Below, piece by piece: positions 18,701-32,400 of a stretch of DNA of 64,000 nt. Made by a program: the position numbers and the translations under genes. The notes beneath the pieces are model-generated. The model had not been told where the DNA came from. It saw only the letters and a program-made list of their open reading frames with translations, and did not search any database. Numbering within the stretch: position 1 is the first letter of the stretch; each line of letters begins with the position of its first letter. Origin of the DNA: Strongylocentrotus purpuratus (lineage: Eukaryota > Echinodermata > Echinoidea > Camarodonta > Strongylocentrotidae); the NCBI RefSeq assembly GCF_000002235.5, contig NW_022145532.1, positions 868,001 through 932,000 of the forward strand. The letters are read 5' to 3'.

Positions 18701-21700
18701 TATGCCATTGTTTTACATTAAAATGGTGTAGGGATGCTTCGATTCTGGATGCAACACATTACACCAAGTATAATGAAATAACCAAAGCATAGACAATCAG
18801 ATTTGGGAAACCGTGAACGGCGTGTAAATGACCAGGTCACGTAAAGACAAACTTACAAACACTGACCCAGAAATAACTTGATATAGAGTCCAAAGAACGA
18901 TTAATCCCTGGTAAATCCGTTTATCGGCTAGCAATAGCAACCAATGTCAAGGATATAAGAGATTGATATGCCTTCTTGGACGCGCCAATACATCATGAGA
19001 GAGGGAAACCACCTTTACCAGTTGGTATTGTATTAGGCCATGGACCTACTAAGAATGATTAGGCCTAGTTGGTATATGAAGTGTGTTGATGTATCTGAAT
19101 CTAGATAAATGTTAAGATATTAAAAAGATCCATGTATCATACACTTCAATAACAATCAATAAAAAGGAGTGGACTTCATTATCAACATGACCCAGCACCA
19201 ACGAAGTTTTTTCTATTATCATTTTTGTTTAAAGACAGTTGATTTGGACCTCCGATGTATTAATGTATTAATTCTTCCATGAACCCAGCCTGAATTGTTT
19301 GGCTGGCAAAGCGGTAATTTCCCCCATTAATTTGATTGTTTGGGCAAACTGTCATCGAAGCACCACAGAACTAGGACGAACTACGTCGCTCCTGACAGAA
19401 AGTCTATTAAAATTACGAAATTGACCTTGTTGGCAGGATTCTCAAAACGAAGGATATATCAAAAATTCCACTTGATATCGTAAAATTATATAAATGATAC
19501 ATTGATCTATTAATCTATTACTCTATATCGTGCTATTCTTATATTTTGTTCATAATCTGAAGAAATTAATCAGCTTTCCTCGTTTACAAGGCATTGTTTA
19601 CTAGCACAATAAATCATTTCCTGTATTAAAACATATGAATGCGATTCTTTTATTCCCTTTTTTCTTCTCATAAAATGACAATGATGCGAATATACGACAC
19701 CATTTACTAATCATATGATCTACCTGCAGCAAGCTACTTTTATTGGTTGAAAACTATGCTGGCATCATGATAGTTTTAGATTTCATTTCTACACGCAGTG
19801 GGATAAAAACGGACCACTTCTGGAAATTTTGTATCTATGTGATCAGTCGAAAAGGCTTGATTTCATTCCTACAGTCCTTTCCTGCTGTGGTTCCGTATTG
19901 ATAACAACTACAGAACTCAAGTGCGATACTTGATATGGTATAACGTTAATTCAAAGGTAGAAAGAATCATTTTCGTGTAATTAGCATTTTTGCACATCTG
20001 AGCCATCACGAAGTATGACTATATCTTTGACCTAATGGTTTACATCGGTCATGTGACATACGTTAAAACTAATCTTCAGTTCTGGAAATGGAATTCGGAT
20101 TTGAGAGGAATGCATGGCGTAATGTTAATTTTGATTGGTTTCATCCAGTCGATTTTTCGTCTGAACAGACAACCTACACAAGAAATAATAAAGTCCCATT
20201 CACTGACAAGCAAAAATGTATATGCTCAGTATGAGACCGTGTGGGATTTTTGTGGGTTGAGTCGTTTTGCTTGATTTTGCTCATTAAAAAGCAGTTATAA
20301 GAATTGGCAAATATAGCTCATTAATTATTTCTAAATATAGTTTGGTTTGATGTTAACATTTTTTCTCACCATTATTTCGACTCGCGATTACGCTTCACTC
20401 TAGCTGCTGGTGAGGTGCACATTTCACAGTTCAATCCACTGACGGGATATTTTCTAACATAATAAAGAAAGATGATAGGTCCTCAGAATTTCCTATCTTG
20501 AGCGAAAGTGTCATATTATGAAATCAGACATTCTGTGAAAGATACAATCTAGGTCAGGCCTAAATTCAGGGTCGGTTTGGATATATTGCCTTTTAAGTTA
20601 TAACCACTCAAGAAGGCACTCTTAACCGCTCATCAATTAAAATAGAAAACACATTAAACGATGTATGAGAAAGCCAGCGAGAATTATGGACTATGTTGGA
20701 AGCGTTCATTTCCCGATTAAGCCTTATAAGCGAAGATTCCAACTTTTAACTTACACGGAATCATTCATTTTTTTTAATTTGGCTGATTCGCAAATACCCT
20801 CAATCATATAACAAATATTGAATGCATTACGTCGTTCAATATTACATATATTAACCTCCAAACTTAGAATTATTATCCAACCTCGACTAGCGGGAAATTC
20901 TGAATTTGTTGGCTTATATAGTTTGTTATGTAATAAGTGATGTGATATATATATTATTACAATTTGTGTTTTATATTTTCCGAAGTCTTCCAGAGCAGGC
21001 TATTAACTATACAACTTCATATACATAATAAAAAGAACCCTGTACCGTTTTTCGGAAACAAAACGCTGTATAATTTGCAGAAATTACGGACCTTCGGAAT
21101 AACTACTAATGATTCAAATGTTCGGAATTATGAACCTCCTGATTATGCAAAACTTGTGTTTGGGAACTTATGAATCTTTGGAATTACGAAGCTTTTAAAA
21201 ATGAGTAACGAGTAACGATTAACATACACTAAATATTACCCTGTTTCTCTGGGAACACGACTCCCTCTTCTTTGCAAGTTTTCTACGTTTTTCTCATTTA
21301 AATCGATGTAGAAAGTACATGTATACCTTTCAGAACTTACAGAGACTTATGCTCCTTAAAAAGAATTCATCAAATGTATTAATACATTGAACATCACCTA
21401 AAATGAAATAAAATAAATATGACCATAAAATAGTCCAGCCTCATTCGGAACGATTTGGTTAATGCAGACGTGTTCTCTTGACCAGATTTGTCAGTATAAG
21501 CAATGCACTTTACTTCTCCGCATGAAGAAAATGTCTTTTCCTGAAAGATTACAAACTGCGAGTAGTGTTTTCCGAGCCCCAAGGCGGCAACTTTGGAGGA
21601 ACGCTCCATAATTAAGAGTGAGGACTGGAGAACAGTCAAGTGTTTACCCTTTTGCAAAGGGGGAGGGGCAGGAAGGCTTTGGAATATGTTACCATGGAGA

Positions 21701-22714
21701 TGTGACGACAAGCTGAACGTTTAGTAATCACATTGATGTATATTATCGTTTAAAAAAGGTAAGGGTTATATCATAACAAGTTTTAGTTTTAATTGTAATA
21801 AAGGATATTTGAGAGAGAGAAGGAAGTACAGAAAAGATGGCAGAAAAATATTTCCATTTTTATACACTAGGTAATTAATATTGGAATATTCTTATTTGTG
21901 TTGGTCAGTTGTCTCATACTTAAGTTGGGTGTACATGTAGTTTGGTGAATAAATATTTATTCCTCGCAGATGAAAATACATTAACATCATCATTAGTATC
22001 ATCACAAGAGATTTACAGAACTAATATTAGAAGCTTTGGAACAAAATGCGTTCCATGTATTTGGTGTACATCGATGAGCACAACAACAAGGACAATTTTA
22101 TAATTTTCACAGGCTTTCCCCATCACCAGGAGGTTGTCTCCAAATATCCGCAACTTTCATCTTTACATATCATTGGCGTTGGCACTTTGTGATATAAAAG
22201 AACCTTGTATTGTGTACAACGTGACTTATTTCAATGGTTGGAATCCCGAATCACATAGGCAAGGAAATTCCAACCCCCCCTCCCCCATTTCCGGCAAAGA
22301 GAACGTATAGAAGGCTACTTTTGTCCTCGAAACATTTGTATTTGGAATATCTTTTCGGGATTTCCTTTTTTTTTTACTCGTTCCTTCCCCTTTATGTTCC
22401 AGCGAGAACTATCGTCGGAAATGTTCGCCCCTACTTCTGAAAATTCCTGATCCGCCTCTGCTCAGAAGATGGTGAACTTCACCTCGGATGAGATATATGT
22501 TTTTGATCTTCACCTAAGGTTTTCAAATCATGATGTTTTTTCTTATCGCAATTGTCTCCTCTACTGGTCCCCAGCATGTGATCATGGCTGTTATCAAATA
22601 TTCATGGTTATCACCATAGTGCTTATCTTACTTAAACTTAAACCTTACTCACTCAATCGAGACTGTACGAATCACATAACAACCGTCCACATCTCATTTC
22701 CTTTTCTTCAAATC

Positions 22715-22718
<4 letters not shown>

Positions 22719-22749
<31 letters not shown>
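22719..22749. repeat. (TA)n microsatellite
   Basis: About fifteen uninterrupted TA units. Confidence 0.95.
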
Positions 22750-22751
<2 letters not shown>

Positions 22752-24484
22752 TCTCTTGTATTGTGCTTTTCAGAGCAAAGCAATGGATTATAGTTCCACA
22801 TACATAGCGATGATTCTTTTGACGAATAGGGAATGAACCTGAGCAATCTTTTAAAATCACATGCAGTGATTTATGACGGAGTTGAGAAGTAAAATGAGTA
22901 CGAGATGAGTACTAAACATATTAGTCTAGAGACGTTAAAAATACCCGAAATCCCATATGGTGTTATTGTTTGAGGCCCATAATTACCCTGAGTCTTTATA
23001 ATCAACCATCAGTATTTGCATGGACAAAATAATAATCTTCTTCTTTTTTTTGTATTCCGAGGATTTGCCCCTACTCTGTCCCTTTACATTAACAGCTTTT
23101 CAGGTGAAACAAAATACCGGCTCTAAAACACGCATTTGTAAAAATGTACCATTCATAAAATCACAGTCGTTAAGTTAAACTAAACATATTTTTACATTCT
23201 TTTTGTTAGAGAATATTGATATATATAAGTTGCCCGGAAAATTGATTATATAAAAATAGATTTTAATTCAAGGAAGTTAATAATTTAGATAAATCTTTTG
23301 TCAAAAATAAACTACGACCTTACTGATACATTATACATATTATAAAATGTCGAAATAGTTGGTAGTTGTAACGACTCCCATTTATCATTGACATTGTCAG
23401 ATGAGCCAATTATTCATTCCATCTGGTGCAGTTGACGAACGCATTATCTTCTATAATCCTAATGATTCTTAATAACATTATCACGAATGTTATCACAATA
23501 TAACGTCTACATTGAGTATTTGGGAAATTTGAAACTCAGTCTTCAACAGTGAATAGTAATACGACAAAAAGAGACACATGGTTGATTGTCAATACAGCTT
23601 AGAATGGATTACATTTTTCGCAACTTAAAACTATATATGAAGTAACATTTGGTTGAACAATTTTCAGCATTTCATTTCAATCAAATTCAAAATGATAATC
23701 ATAAATAGATCATTTCGGAATATCTAAGTTAAATTATACTCAATTTACTTTTTTTATAGAAAATAATGAACATTTACAGTTAACATTTATTGACTTTACG
23801 TTTGAAAAATATGAATATGACTTAGAAGTGAAAAAAACACAACATTACTGTTAGTTATATTGTTAAATTCTGCCTCCTAGACTAATGAACCAATCGTCGT
23901 AATTTTTAACTCACCACATATGTTACTATGTAACTACATATGAAGAAACACTCCTTTTATTCAAAAGTTTAACGATAGGGGCATTTACATGCAAACTTAT
24001 TTGTGAGATTTAAAATTTGATATTATTATTTTTGTTCTAATCGATATGAAAATCTCGGGTTTTTTATGCTTGTAAATCCAATAATCTCACTAAATAATAA
24101 GATTCTGCTGGCCGCGATCTTAATGTCACTATGTTAAACGCTTTCTGGTTGTCACGGAGGCTGTAAATAAATGGTAATCTACACTATTTTAGTATTTTAC
24201 AAATGAAATAAACAAATTGATTCCTGCATGCCATCACAAGGATCTGCACAAGATGCAAATACACTATGCGCAGTAATGTTACAGCGTTTACCTACTACTT
24301 ATGGATCCATATCACTTACGATGTGAATAGTGAAACAAAATAATAAACAAATCGATTGATTGCTGATATTTCCGCATCTGCATTCTCTTTATTTACATTT
24401 GAGATACTAATGAAAATCATCATGTTTGTCTAATTCAAATGAATGAGAAGAGTATGAACCTGACGCACACAGGCCTAAGGCTGG

Positions 24485-24557
24485 GTGTGTGTGCGTGTGC
24501 GTGCGTGTGGGTGTATGTGTTTGTTTGTTTGTGAGGGTGTGGTTGTGTGTGTGTGTC
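24485..24557. repeat. (GT)n-rich microsatellite
   Basis: Interrupted GT/GC and GTTT units. Confidence 0.9.
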
Positions 24558-25497
24558 TTATATTAACAAACCAAATAGAATCGTAGTTAAAGTTTAGACA
24601 TGATCAGATCATTAAAAATATGCAATTCTCGGCCCAAGTACTTTGTTTATACTTTTACACAAACACATTTGTTTTGGTCAGACAGGCGTCATAGTGACAT
24701 CATGAGTAAGTAATCATAACTTGTTATGTTTGATTGTAACATCACTTGACTTTCTTCTATATTGTTCTTGAAGCTATTACCAGAAACGCGCGTAATAAAT
24801 AAATTGGATTATTAGGATCAATTGTTAATGACGAAGGTGACCTAGATTATAATACAGACGATTAGAAATAGATATTCACATAATACAGTCTTTATATAAT
24901 TTTGTGTGATAACAAAATATATTACCTTTCCGTTGGCGCTCGTAATATTCTCAATACAGATGAACTCATTTTGAGATACTGAATAAAGTGCAGGTGATGA
25001 CATGTTAGTAAAACGGTATATCAATCAAGCGAAGAGATAGTGCTTATTTTATTTCAGTTGAAGAATAAGTACACCCTGCAACAAGTTGATTCGAACAAAA
25101 ATCCTGACCAATATAAGTTTTTTAGAAATTAAACTAGAGTAAGAGATTTGTACAGTTTTGCAGTTGTGAAAGTCACAATATTTCGTGACAAAATTGCAAT
25201 AATTGATGACTGCTTATGTGAACTACTTTCCATATTTTTGTTTACACAAGATTACACGCAGTTTTGCAAACAAAATATTTTCTGTTGTATGCGTGCGTGA
25301 AATTAGAGAAAATTTAACCAATTCCTACATGTCCATTTCCTTTAAAAATGGTGTGAAAGTCGATCAATCAAAAGGGAACAATTGAAAAAATATATTTAAA
25401 AAATCTGTTTTTAGAAAACAAGTGGGCTTCCAAACACCTTGAATAAAACCGACCCAAAGATGACATGTTTCCATAAAAGAGCGGGAGGGTTTGGTAA

Positions 25498-25580
25498 CGA
25501 ATAATAATAATTATATTTGCTTATATAGCGCCTAACACTTACTTTATCAGAAGTCTCTAAGCGCTCTACAATAATGCAGC
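25498..25580. repeat. AAT-seeded TATATAGCGC dispersed repeat
   Basis: (AAT)n followed by TTATATAGCGCC and, about 45 bases later, TAAGCGCTCTACAATA. The AAT-TTATATAGCGC junction recurs at 62306-62335. I recall this motif as a dispersed repeat in many aquatic animal genomes. Confidence 0.6.
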
Positions 25581-26085
25581 ATAATTACCCTGGCTTTAGC
25601 AGTGCAGCTGTTACGAATCAGACCTTATGTTATCGCCATCTAACTTAAAGAAATCTGTCAAAATTCAAATAATATGAAAATTCATTTGATTAGCGTTATT
25701 CGTTATTCATTGTTATAAGAAGACTGAAAGTGACGGTTTACAAGAAATTAATTAAAACAATTACTAATTTCTGTTTTTCATATTGGGGACAAAACCAACA
25801 CACACAAATAAATTTAAATTCAAATTCCCTTTTACGGAGCACATGTTTTATTTTGATTTGCACAAAATATTCAAAACAAGTGTGTATTTAACGGACAAAT
25901 CTTAGCTAACAATTTTCCAAATTGTATGTCGCATGAAGTAAAAGGTAAATGGTGTTGTGTAATATGTATGAACATAATCATATACATCATTATCATCGCA
26001 TATCGGTATATAGCGGGAATTATCAATCTTTCACGAGAAGAGAGAGAGAGAGGAGGTGGGAGAGAGTAATAGGAAGAATTCGAAC

Positions 26086-26190
26086 TGACGTCACACCACC
26101 GTCATACTTCCTTACAAGTATCAACCAATTAGAGTCGAGCATACGAGACAGTGGAGGAGTTAAAAACCAGCTATTAGATGGAATCCGACA
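26086..26190 (+). promoter_or_regulatory. Probable promoter of the secreted-peptide gene: CRE, CCAAT, TATA-like
   Basis: A perfect palindromic cAMP response element TGACGTCA lies at 26086-26093, CCAAT at 26125-26129 and a TATA-like GTTAAAAACC at about 26159-26168. A start near 26190 would leave a leader of about 230 nt before the ATG at 26421. A proximal CRE is common in neuropeptide and hormone gene promoters (general knowledge). The transcription start is inferred. Confidence 0.5.
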
Positions 26191-26420
26191 TTACAAGTGA
26201 GCCGGTTGTAAGACGGAGTAGCATCAGTTCGCGACGCACATCAGTTTACGCAGTTCTTACATTTTTATTCTTCTCTTGATTGGCACAGGAACAAAAAGCT
26301 CAGCAATTTGAAGTCGAATCCAACAGCAGAGGAAAGACCGAAACCTCGAGAAAAGTGTTTGAACACTCTGGGTGACCCCTTGTAAGACACAGAGAGAGAA
26401 AGCGGAGAAAAGAGGACAAA

Positions 26421-26490
26421 ATGTCACCGGATTTCAGATACATTTTTCTCTCGATCTTTTTGGTCGTCCTTGTCTCACATACCACATTTG
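26421..26490 (+). CDS. Peptide-precursor exon 1 (signal peptide)
   Basis: Encodes MSPDFRYIFLSIFLVVLVSH then TTF, a textbook signal peptide, ending TTTG|GTAAGT in phase 1. Cleavage is likely after the Ala completed by exon 2 (TTFA|RGR). Confidence 0.82.
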
Positions 26491-29400
26491 GTAAGTTTTG
26501 TTTTCTGCATTACAATCTTAAATCAAATGTGATATTACTCATTATTTAATTACAAGAAACATTTCGTCAAAGGCCAATTCGATGTGAATGTTGGACGTCT
26601 GACTGGGCTGGTGTATTGCTTCGATAAAAATGTGGTCTTCTGGCGTAAGGTCTTAAACTAAACGCATTAAAAGAGAAGCGATTTAATTGAGTCCTATAAC
26701 TTGCATTCTATACATAAAAACTGATGAAAAATATCAGAATAAAGTTGGATAGATTGCAACTGACAATTTTTAATGGACAATGGCTATCTTAGTTTCGCAT
26801 ACACCGAATATATCGATGCTATTGTGAAGAATGATTGGTTGCTTTGTCAGAATGTTTCTATTACACAATATAACATGCTTTTATGGAACCTGCGTTGTGT
26901 ATTAACGCGTCCCTCCCTTGTTTATAGACGCAGGATATTTGGTTAAAGTGGTAAGCGATCCGTCTCTGGGATAGGATGTTAAATGGAGGCCTCATGTAGA
27001 GGAGAGTGCGAAGTGAGTATGGCGAAGTCTGGGTGTAGTGCATATCCCAATCATTCACACCGGGAGGAAAGAACCGAGGGTTACGCCTCCAGTGGTTTCC
27101 CTCTCAGGCACAGTGACGCCAAACATAAGCAATACTAATAATACAAAGAAGAATAAATAATACAAGTAGAATGAAGTACCGCTTCAGGTATGGGCTTTTG
27201 ATGAGAGAACATATTTTGTAGTAAAGATGAATTAATACTTATAATACAATCTTTATATGAATTTTCAAAATACAGATCAAGTTAACGCAATCTTCTTTCA
27301 CCTTGCACTTTGTTTCCTCATGTATTTGTATGGAATAACTAGCTTGGGTAAAATGTGAAGTCGTTCTCATGTTCATTATTAAAAAATGAGTCTTCATAAC
27401 TTGTATTATATCAATGTTATAATCTTAAGAAGGAACATTCAAGTAAAAATATATGTTATGATAACATGTTGCATGCTCTTAAAAGATAAACATATTTGGT
27501 ATCAGTTGGAGCACATACATAAGGGGATTCGTGGTTTGAGCTTAAAGCAGTTCCGATATCTCAAGGCATTGAATCTAACTTTGGAGTTTTTTCTTGTTGC
27601 TTCCAACAAGTCAGTTATACTGATAGTTTTAATCAAGACATGTACAAAATAATGATTTATAAAAAGTACTTTGCACTAAATATAGCGCAGTAGTTATATA
27701 TGTATTTTGATATGAATTACTATAATTATCATTTTCGTTTCCTCGAAACAAAAAAGTATAAACTGGGAAGGTATACTTTTAAGAATTGACAGGTAAAACC
27801 AAACATCGGTGAACATGTTCGTGAAATGCAAATAATACTTGACTTGTGTATAAATGCTCCAGATGGTATTCTAAAAAATATGAATCATAATATTAATTTG
27901 TTGACAATTTATAAAAACAGAAGGTTTACCATTATCATGGGTAAAAGGATCCAGATTTCCATGTTTTGTGATTCTAAAGTAGACAAACGATCAAACTTAA
28001 ACAATGGGTAGAAGTTATTTGCTTTCGTGATTCTAAATGATAAAGTATTATTTCAAAGGAAATAAATTCAAGAAAAGTAGACGCTCTAGTAATAGTGTCT
28101 TGGTTTGTAGTAATTAGATTATAGGGATTTATTCAGATGTTTCTAGATATGATTTGTTGTTGTTGTTGGGGGGGGGGGGGGGTTGGGGTAAAGATAAGGA
28201 TTCTGGAAACGTTTCCAGATCAAATTTTCAAATCGGTTCATCGATTGCATTATAATATATATGAAAAGATGTTTGAACAATTGAACGAATGTAAGGAGAG
28301 ATTTCGATGGGCCAGCTGAATCAATAAACATTTCATAATTTCTTTTTCTTTTTTTTTATGACGAAGACAGCAAATTCTGTTTCATACCAAATTAATGTCA
28401 TCTTGAAATGATCATGATTCAATTGATATCGTGGTTACTCTTCATCAAAACTAATAATTGGATGTAAATATGTTCCTGTTAATTTGCGAGTTCTTACATT
28501 TAAGTTCGTTACATTAAAAAAAAGTTACTGTTAAGGAACCATGGCAAAGAACGATACCTCATTGAGTGAGAATTCTGCCACCATAAGGCTGATGATACTT
28601 CAAGTTGATGATGGCAAGTTTCCTCCCATTTCCTTTTCTAGTCCAATCTTGAGATGACACTCGGGGACTACATTTGAAATTACACTTGACAGAGCTAGAC
28701 CCTTGGTATAAGTACCCATCTAATCTCTTACTGTAAATGCAAATCCCCCATTCCTTCTGATTGTGTCACTCTGTGCCGACCCTGTAGTATTTACTGTCCC
28801 TACTCATAACACTCGTATCAACTCTCTCAGGACCTATAAATCGATACATCACTTCATTCATCCGGCTACAGAAGAGCCCATGTCACGAGAAGATGCAGCT
28901 GAAAATAGCCAGTCGCAAGATTTAGTAAATATCGACGAGAAAACAAAAAGGTCATAACTATATTTCAGGAACCTTCTGAGTAGATAGATGTTGGTCGGAA
29001 AGCCCGCACGCGAGCCAGGAGTACTTCAATCTCCAGAATTGCAAAATAATTAAATTCTAGGGATAAAATCTGCTGAAGGACTGTGCATGGCAGAACATCA
29101 GAATGATGACTGACAGGAGGACACTTATGGTGGAGGAGATGAAAAATGAAATAATTCAAACTGCCAATTATTGACAAATTGAGATGGGACCGTTTGATAT
29201 TTCCATACTGACATGTCGTTTTTCGTCAGCGCAATTCATCAATTTTCACGCTCAAAAACATATTTCTCAGCTTCTATAAAAAGCCTAGAGAAGTAGTAAG
29301 TAATAGAAAGATTCAGAAATGTTTGTTCAAAATCATCAATAAAAACAATCCAAGAATAAAATCGCAATAGCTTTCAATCCTACCAAATTGATAAAATAAA

Positions 29401-32400
29401 TTGTACTAATGTCATTTCATTTTAATCAAGTATCTTAATCATTATTATTTACATTAGCCATGGATGTTAGCCGCTCTCACAAAATGTGATTTAATTGAAG
29501 TTTCGCACTATTCTATTCTTGGCTTTCTGGAAAACAGACATATTACAACTCTCGTTTCATTTAATCTATCGACAATAATGGTAAAGGAATAGACAACCAA
29601 TGTCTACAATTGAAGTTTCCTAGAAAGTCTGCTTTTTTTTCTACGTTTTCGAAAATATATCAAAAATTCTCTAACTATTTACTGATTGACAATAATCGAT
29701 TTCAAGCCTCTTTTCGTTTATCGCAAATCAACGTGTCTCATTCTTAAGTGCTTTATCATATGCTATTGTAAATATCACCTCTTATATTCGGCAGATTTAG
29801 TTTTTTCATTCTGTACATTTCTTGTAGGACAGATATATAAAGAATGGCAAACTGCTTTTCCTTCAAAGTTATCACAATGGTAGACCCAATTGAGGACTTG
29901 ACATACAAAACTTTTCAATGTCCTTCGCATAAAGTGACGTCATCTAGGCGCCATTTTGTGAATTTCGCATATCTCTTTATATCTCTACAATCAAATGGCA
30001 TAATAATTTGATATTTCATCTCATGAAACTTCAATTTATTGCGGATCATAACAACATATCAAACACGCACGTCAGCCCGACATCGCGCATAATTAATAAA
30101 AAAGGTTAAAATCATTTCATGTTCAACCCAATTTTAAACTTTAGTTTTGTTTTTTTTTTGTGTGCACTCGTGTTTGTCCGTGCACCCGCTTCATAAAAGC
30201 TATAAAAAAAAACTCGGGGGTTTCACACAACTTAGGTTCTTGATCCTATTCTTGGTCAGTTTTAACTTATTGCTAGACCCTTTTGACTATTTAATGCCAA
30301 TAAGTGCACGTAAAAACTCGAAATGCCATCGCGGGAATTTCGCTAAAAATGGCAAAAAATTGTATAATTTAAAAACTAGATATCTTCGAATCAAAGATAT
30401 TTCAACCTCACAATTAACATCAAATACTCCACTTTTGAAATTTGGTTAGACGTGGTGACGTGGAGCGCAACCGGGATCTGAACCTTCGAATTCGTTACGT
30501 CATAAACTCAATTGTCTGTTACTAAAAATGTCTGTTCTCTTTGGAGCTACTTCCGATGAAATAGAGATACTGTGTGCCACTATAACAGGGTTGAACCTTG
30601 ATTTCTATGGTGGTGAAATCTTTGACATACAACACTGTCAAATTTTTCTCAAAGACCACAATCACACCGGACGAGGTGTATATTTTTCATGCAATGCAGA
30701 TATGCGACTTTTTATGGAATCAATTAACTTTACCAAATTAAGAAGGCAATTAAGTTCCTTTTTGGTGTATGCTATAGTCCCCATCATAATAATGCTACCT
30801 TCGATGATGCACTAAATAATTCCTTGATCTTACCCCCCCCCCCCAACATACTTATACCTCCTTCCTGATCAATTATCTTATGCGGTGATTTCAATATTCA
30901 ACTCCCAATCTGCGATCATGAATCCTTGTCATCATCATCATCTCTCAATATAAATACTTGAAATATCATTGCCCTCTCACATCATCCATGGGAATGACAC
31001 ATCTTGTTTCATTTCTTACTATACAACAGGCAATGCTTGACCTAGTATTTTGTGATAATTTAGACTTTATTTTAAATCCTCAAAGCAGTTCAGGAATTGG
31101 CAACAATGTGTTACAATTTACTTTGTTTTTGACCGTTACGGTAGTCGAATACTTCCAAGGGTATTACATCAATTCACAAAGTCAAAGCGAATAGTCTGAA
31201 CCTTCAACAAACGATTGAATGTGTTCCAAGGAATCCGATTGTTGATGAAGGGAGCGTTGACAACACATACTTCACACTTGTGTTGCAGACATCGATCAAA
31301 GATGTTGTCCCCATGGTCGTCGTCGAGCATTATAGATAACTCAGGAAATAGCTAGAATTTCCAAACGAAAGAGGAGAGCTTACAGGAAATCAAAGAAAAA
31401 AGATAGTGATATAGACATAAAGAGAAAAGAAGAAATGTGGTTAAGGTATCGAGAGATCTCGAGAGAAGTAAAAGGTATGACAAAAAAGTCATACAATGAT
31501 TATCTTCATTAAAATGTAGCATTTACTCATTATGGTACATCATTTCATACTCCTTCCGAAATAGCTTATAGAGTTTTATCAAGTATTTTTGTAATAACTT
31601 CTCAACATCAGTAGAGCCACTTACCGATCCAAATGAATTATAATTAATTGTTCTATGATCACCATATCAACCGGCTAACAGACATCGAGATCCACACCTC
31701 AAATGTTCTGTTAGGGATTGCAAATCTTAGAGTATCAAAACCACCTGGACCAGACAGAATTTCTCCTGCCATGTTAAAATTGGCAGATTAAGCTTTTTAC
31801 TAGATTTGTTGATATGAGTATACAGTCCAGGGGGGTGTTTCATAAAGCTGTTCGTAAGTTACGCACGACTTTACGCACGACTGGTGATATGTTCTTGTGC
31901 TACATGTAAATGATTGAGAATCTGATTAGCACCCAAGAACATGTTCCAGTCGTGCGTAAAGTCGTGCGTAACTTACGAACAGCTTTATGAAACACCCCCC
32001 AGGACTGTCCCGCGTGAATGAAAACTGGCTAATGTTATTCCTCCGTACACATGTGGGGAACAAAATTCGATCGCAAACTGTAGGCCTATTTCATTAACCT
32101 TAATTTTTTGGAAAGACTCATTGTTAAACGATTACTTTAATTTTTCCATCAAAACAAAATAATTCCAGACAGCTAGCATAGATTATTTTGTTTCCAAATG
32201 CTCATGCAACACATAAGCTTCTGTGCTACATTACTAATGGGCAAATGTCTAGGATCGAACTTCACCGCCCGGCATTGATGCAATATTTTAGATTCGGCAA
32301 AGGGCGTTTACATGGTTAACTGTTCACTGTTCATTAAGAAGTGAGTTAAACACTCATTTCGTATGTGTGGAAATAAGTTAAAAATTGATTAGTTCATATA

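Larger units (their letters stand above)
13801..26085. other. Head-to-head intergenic region between the two genes
   Basis: Apart from the GC-rich block near 14.5 kb, simple repeats and the MITE copy at 18437-18700, this region is AT-rich, with only short open frames lacking splice context or family motifs. I support no gene in it. The genes on either side are transcribed away from it. Confidence 0.6.

Noticed and set aside
28763..28957. 64-codon frame as an extra exon of the peptide gene
   Set aside because: Has an acceptor-like GTAG, but another frame contains a stop and there is no convincing donor or phase support.
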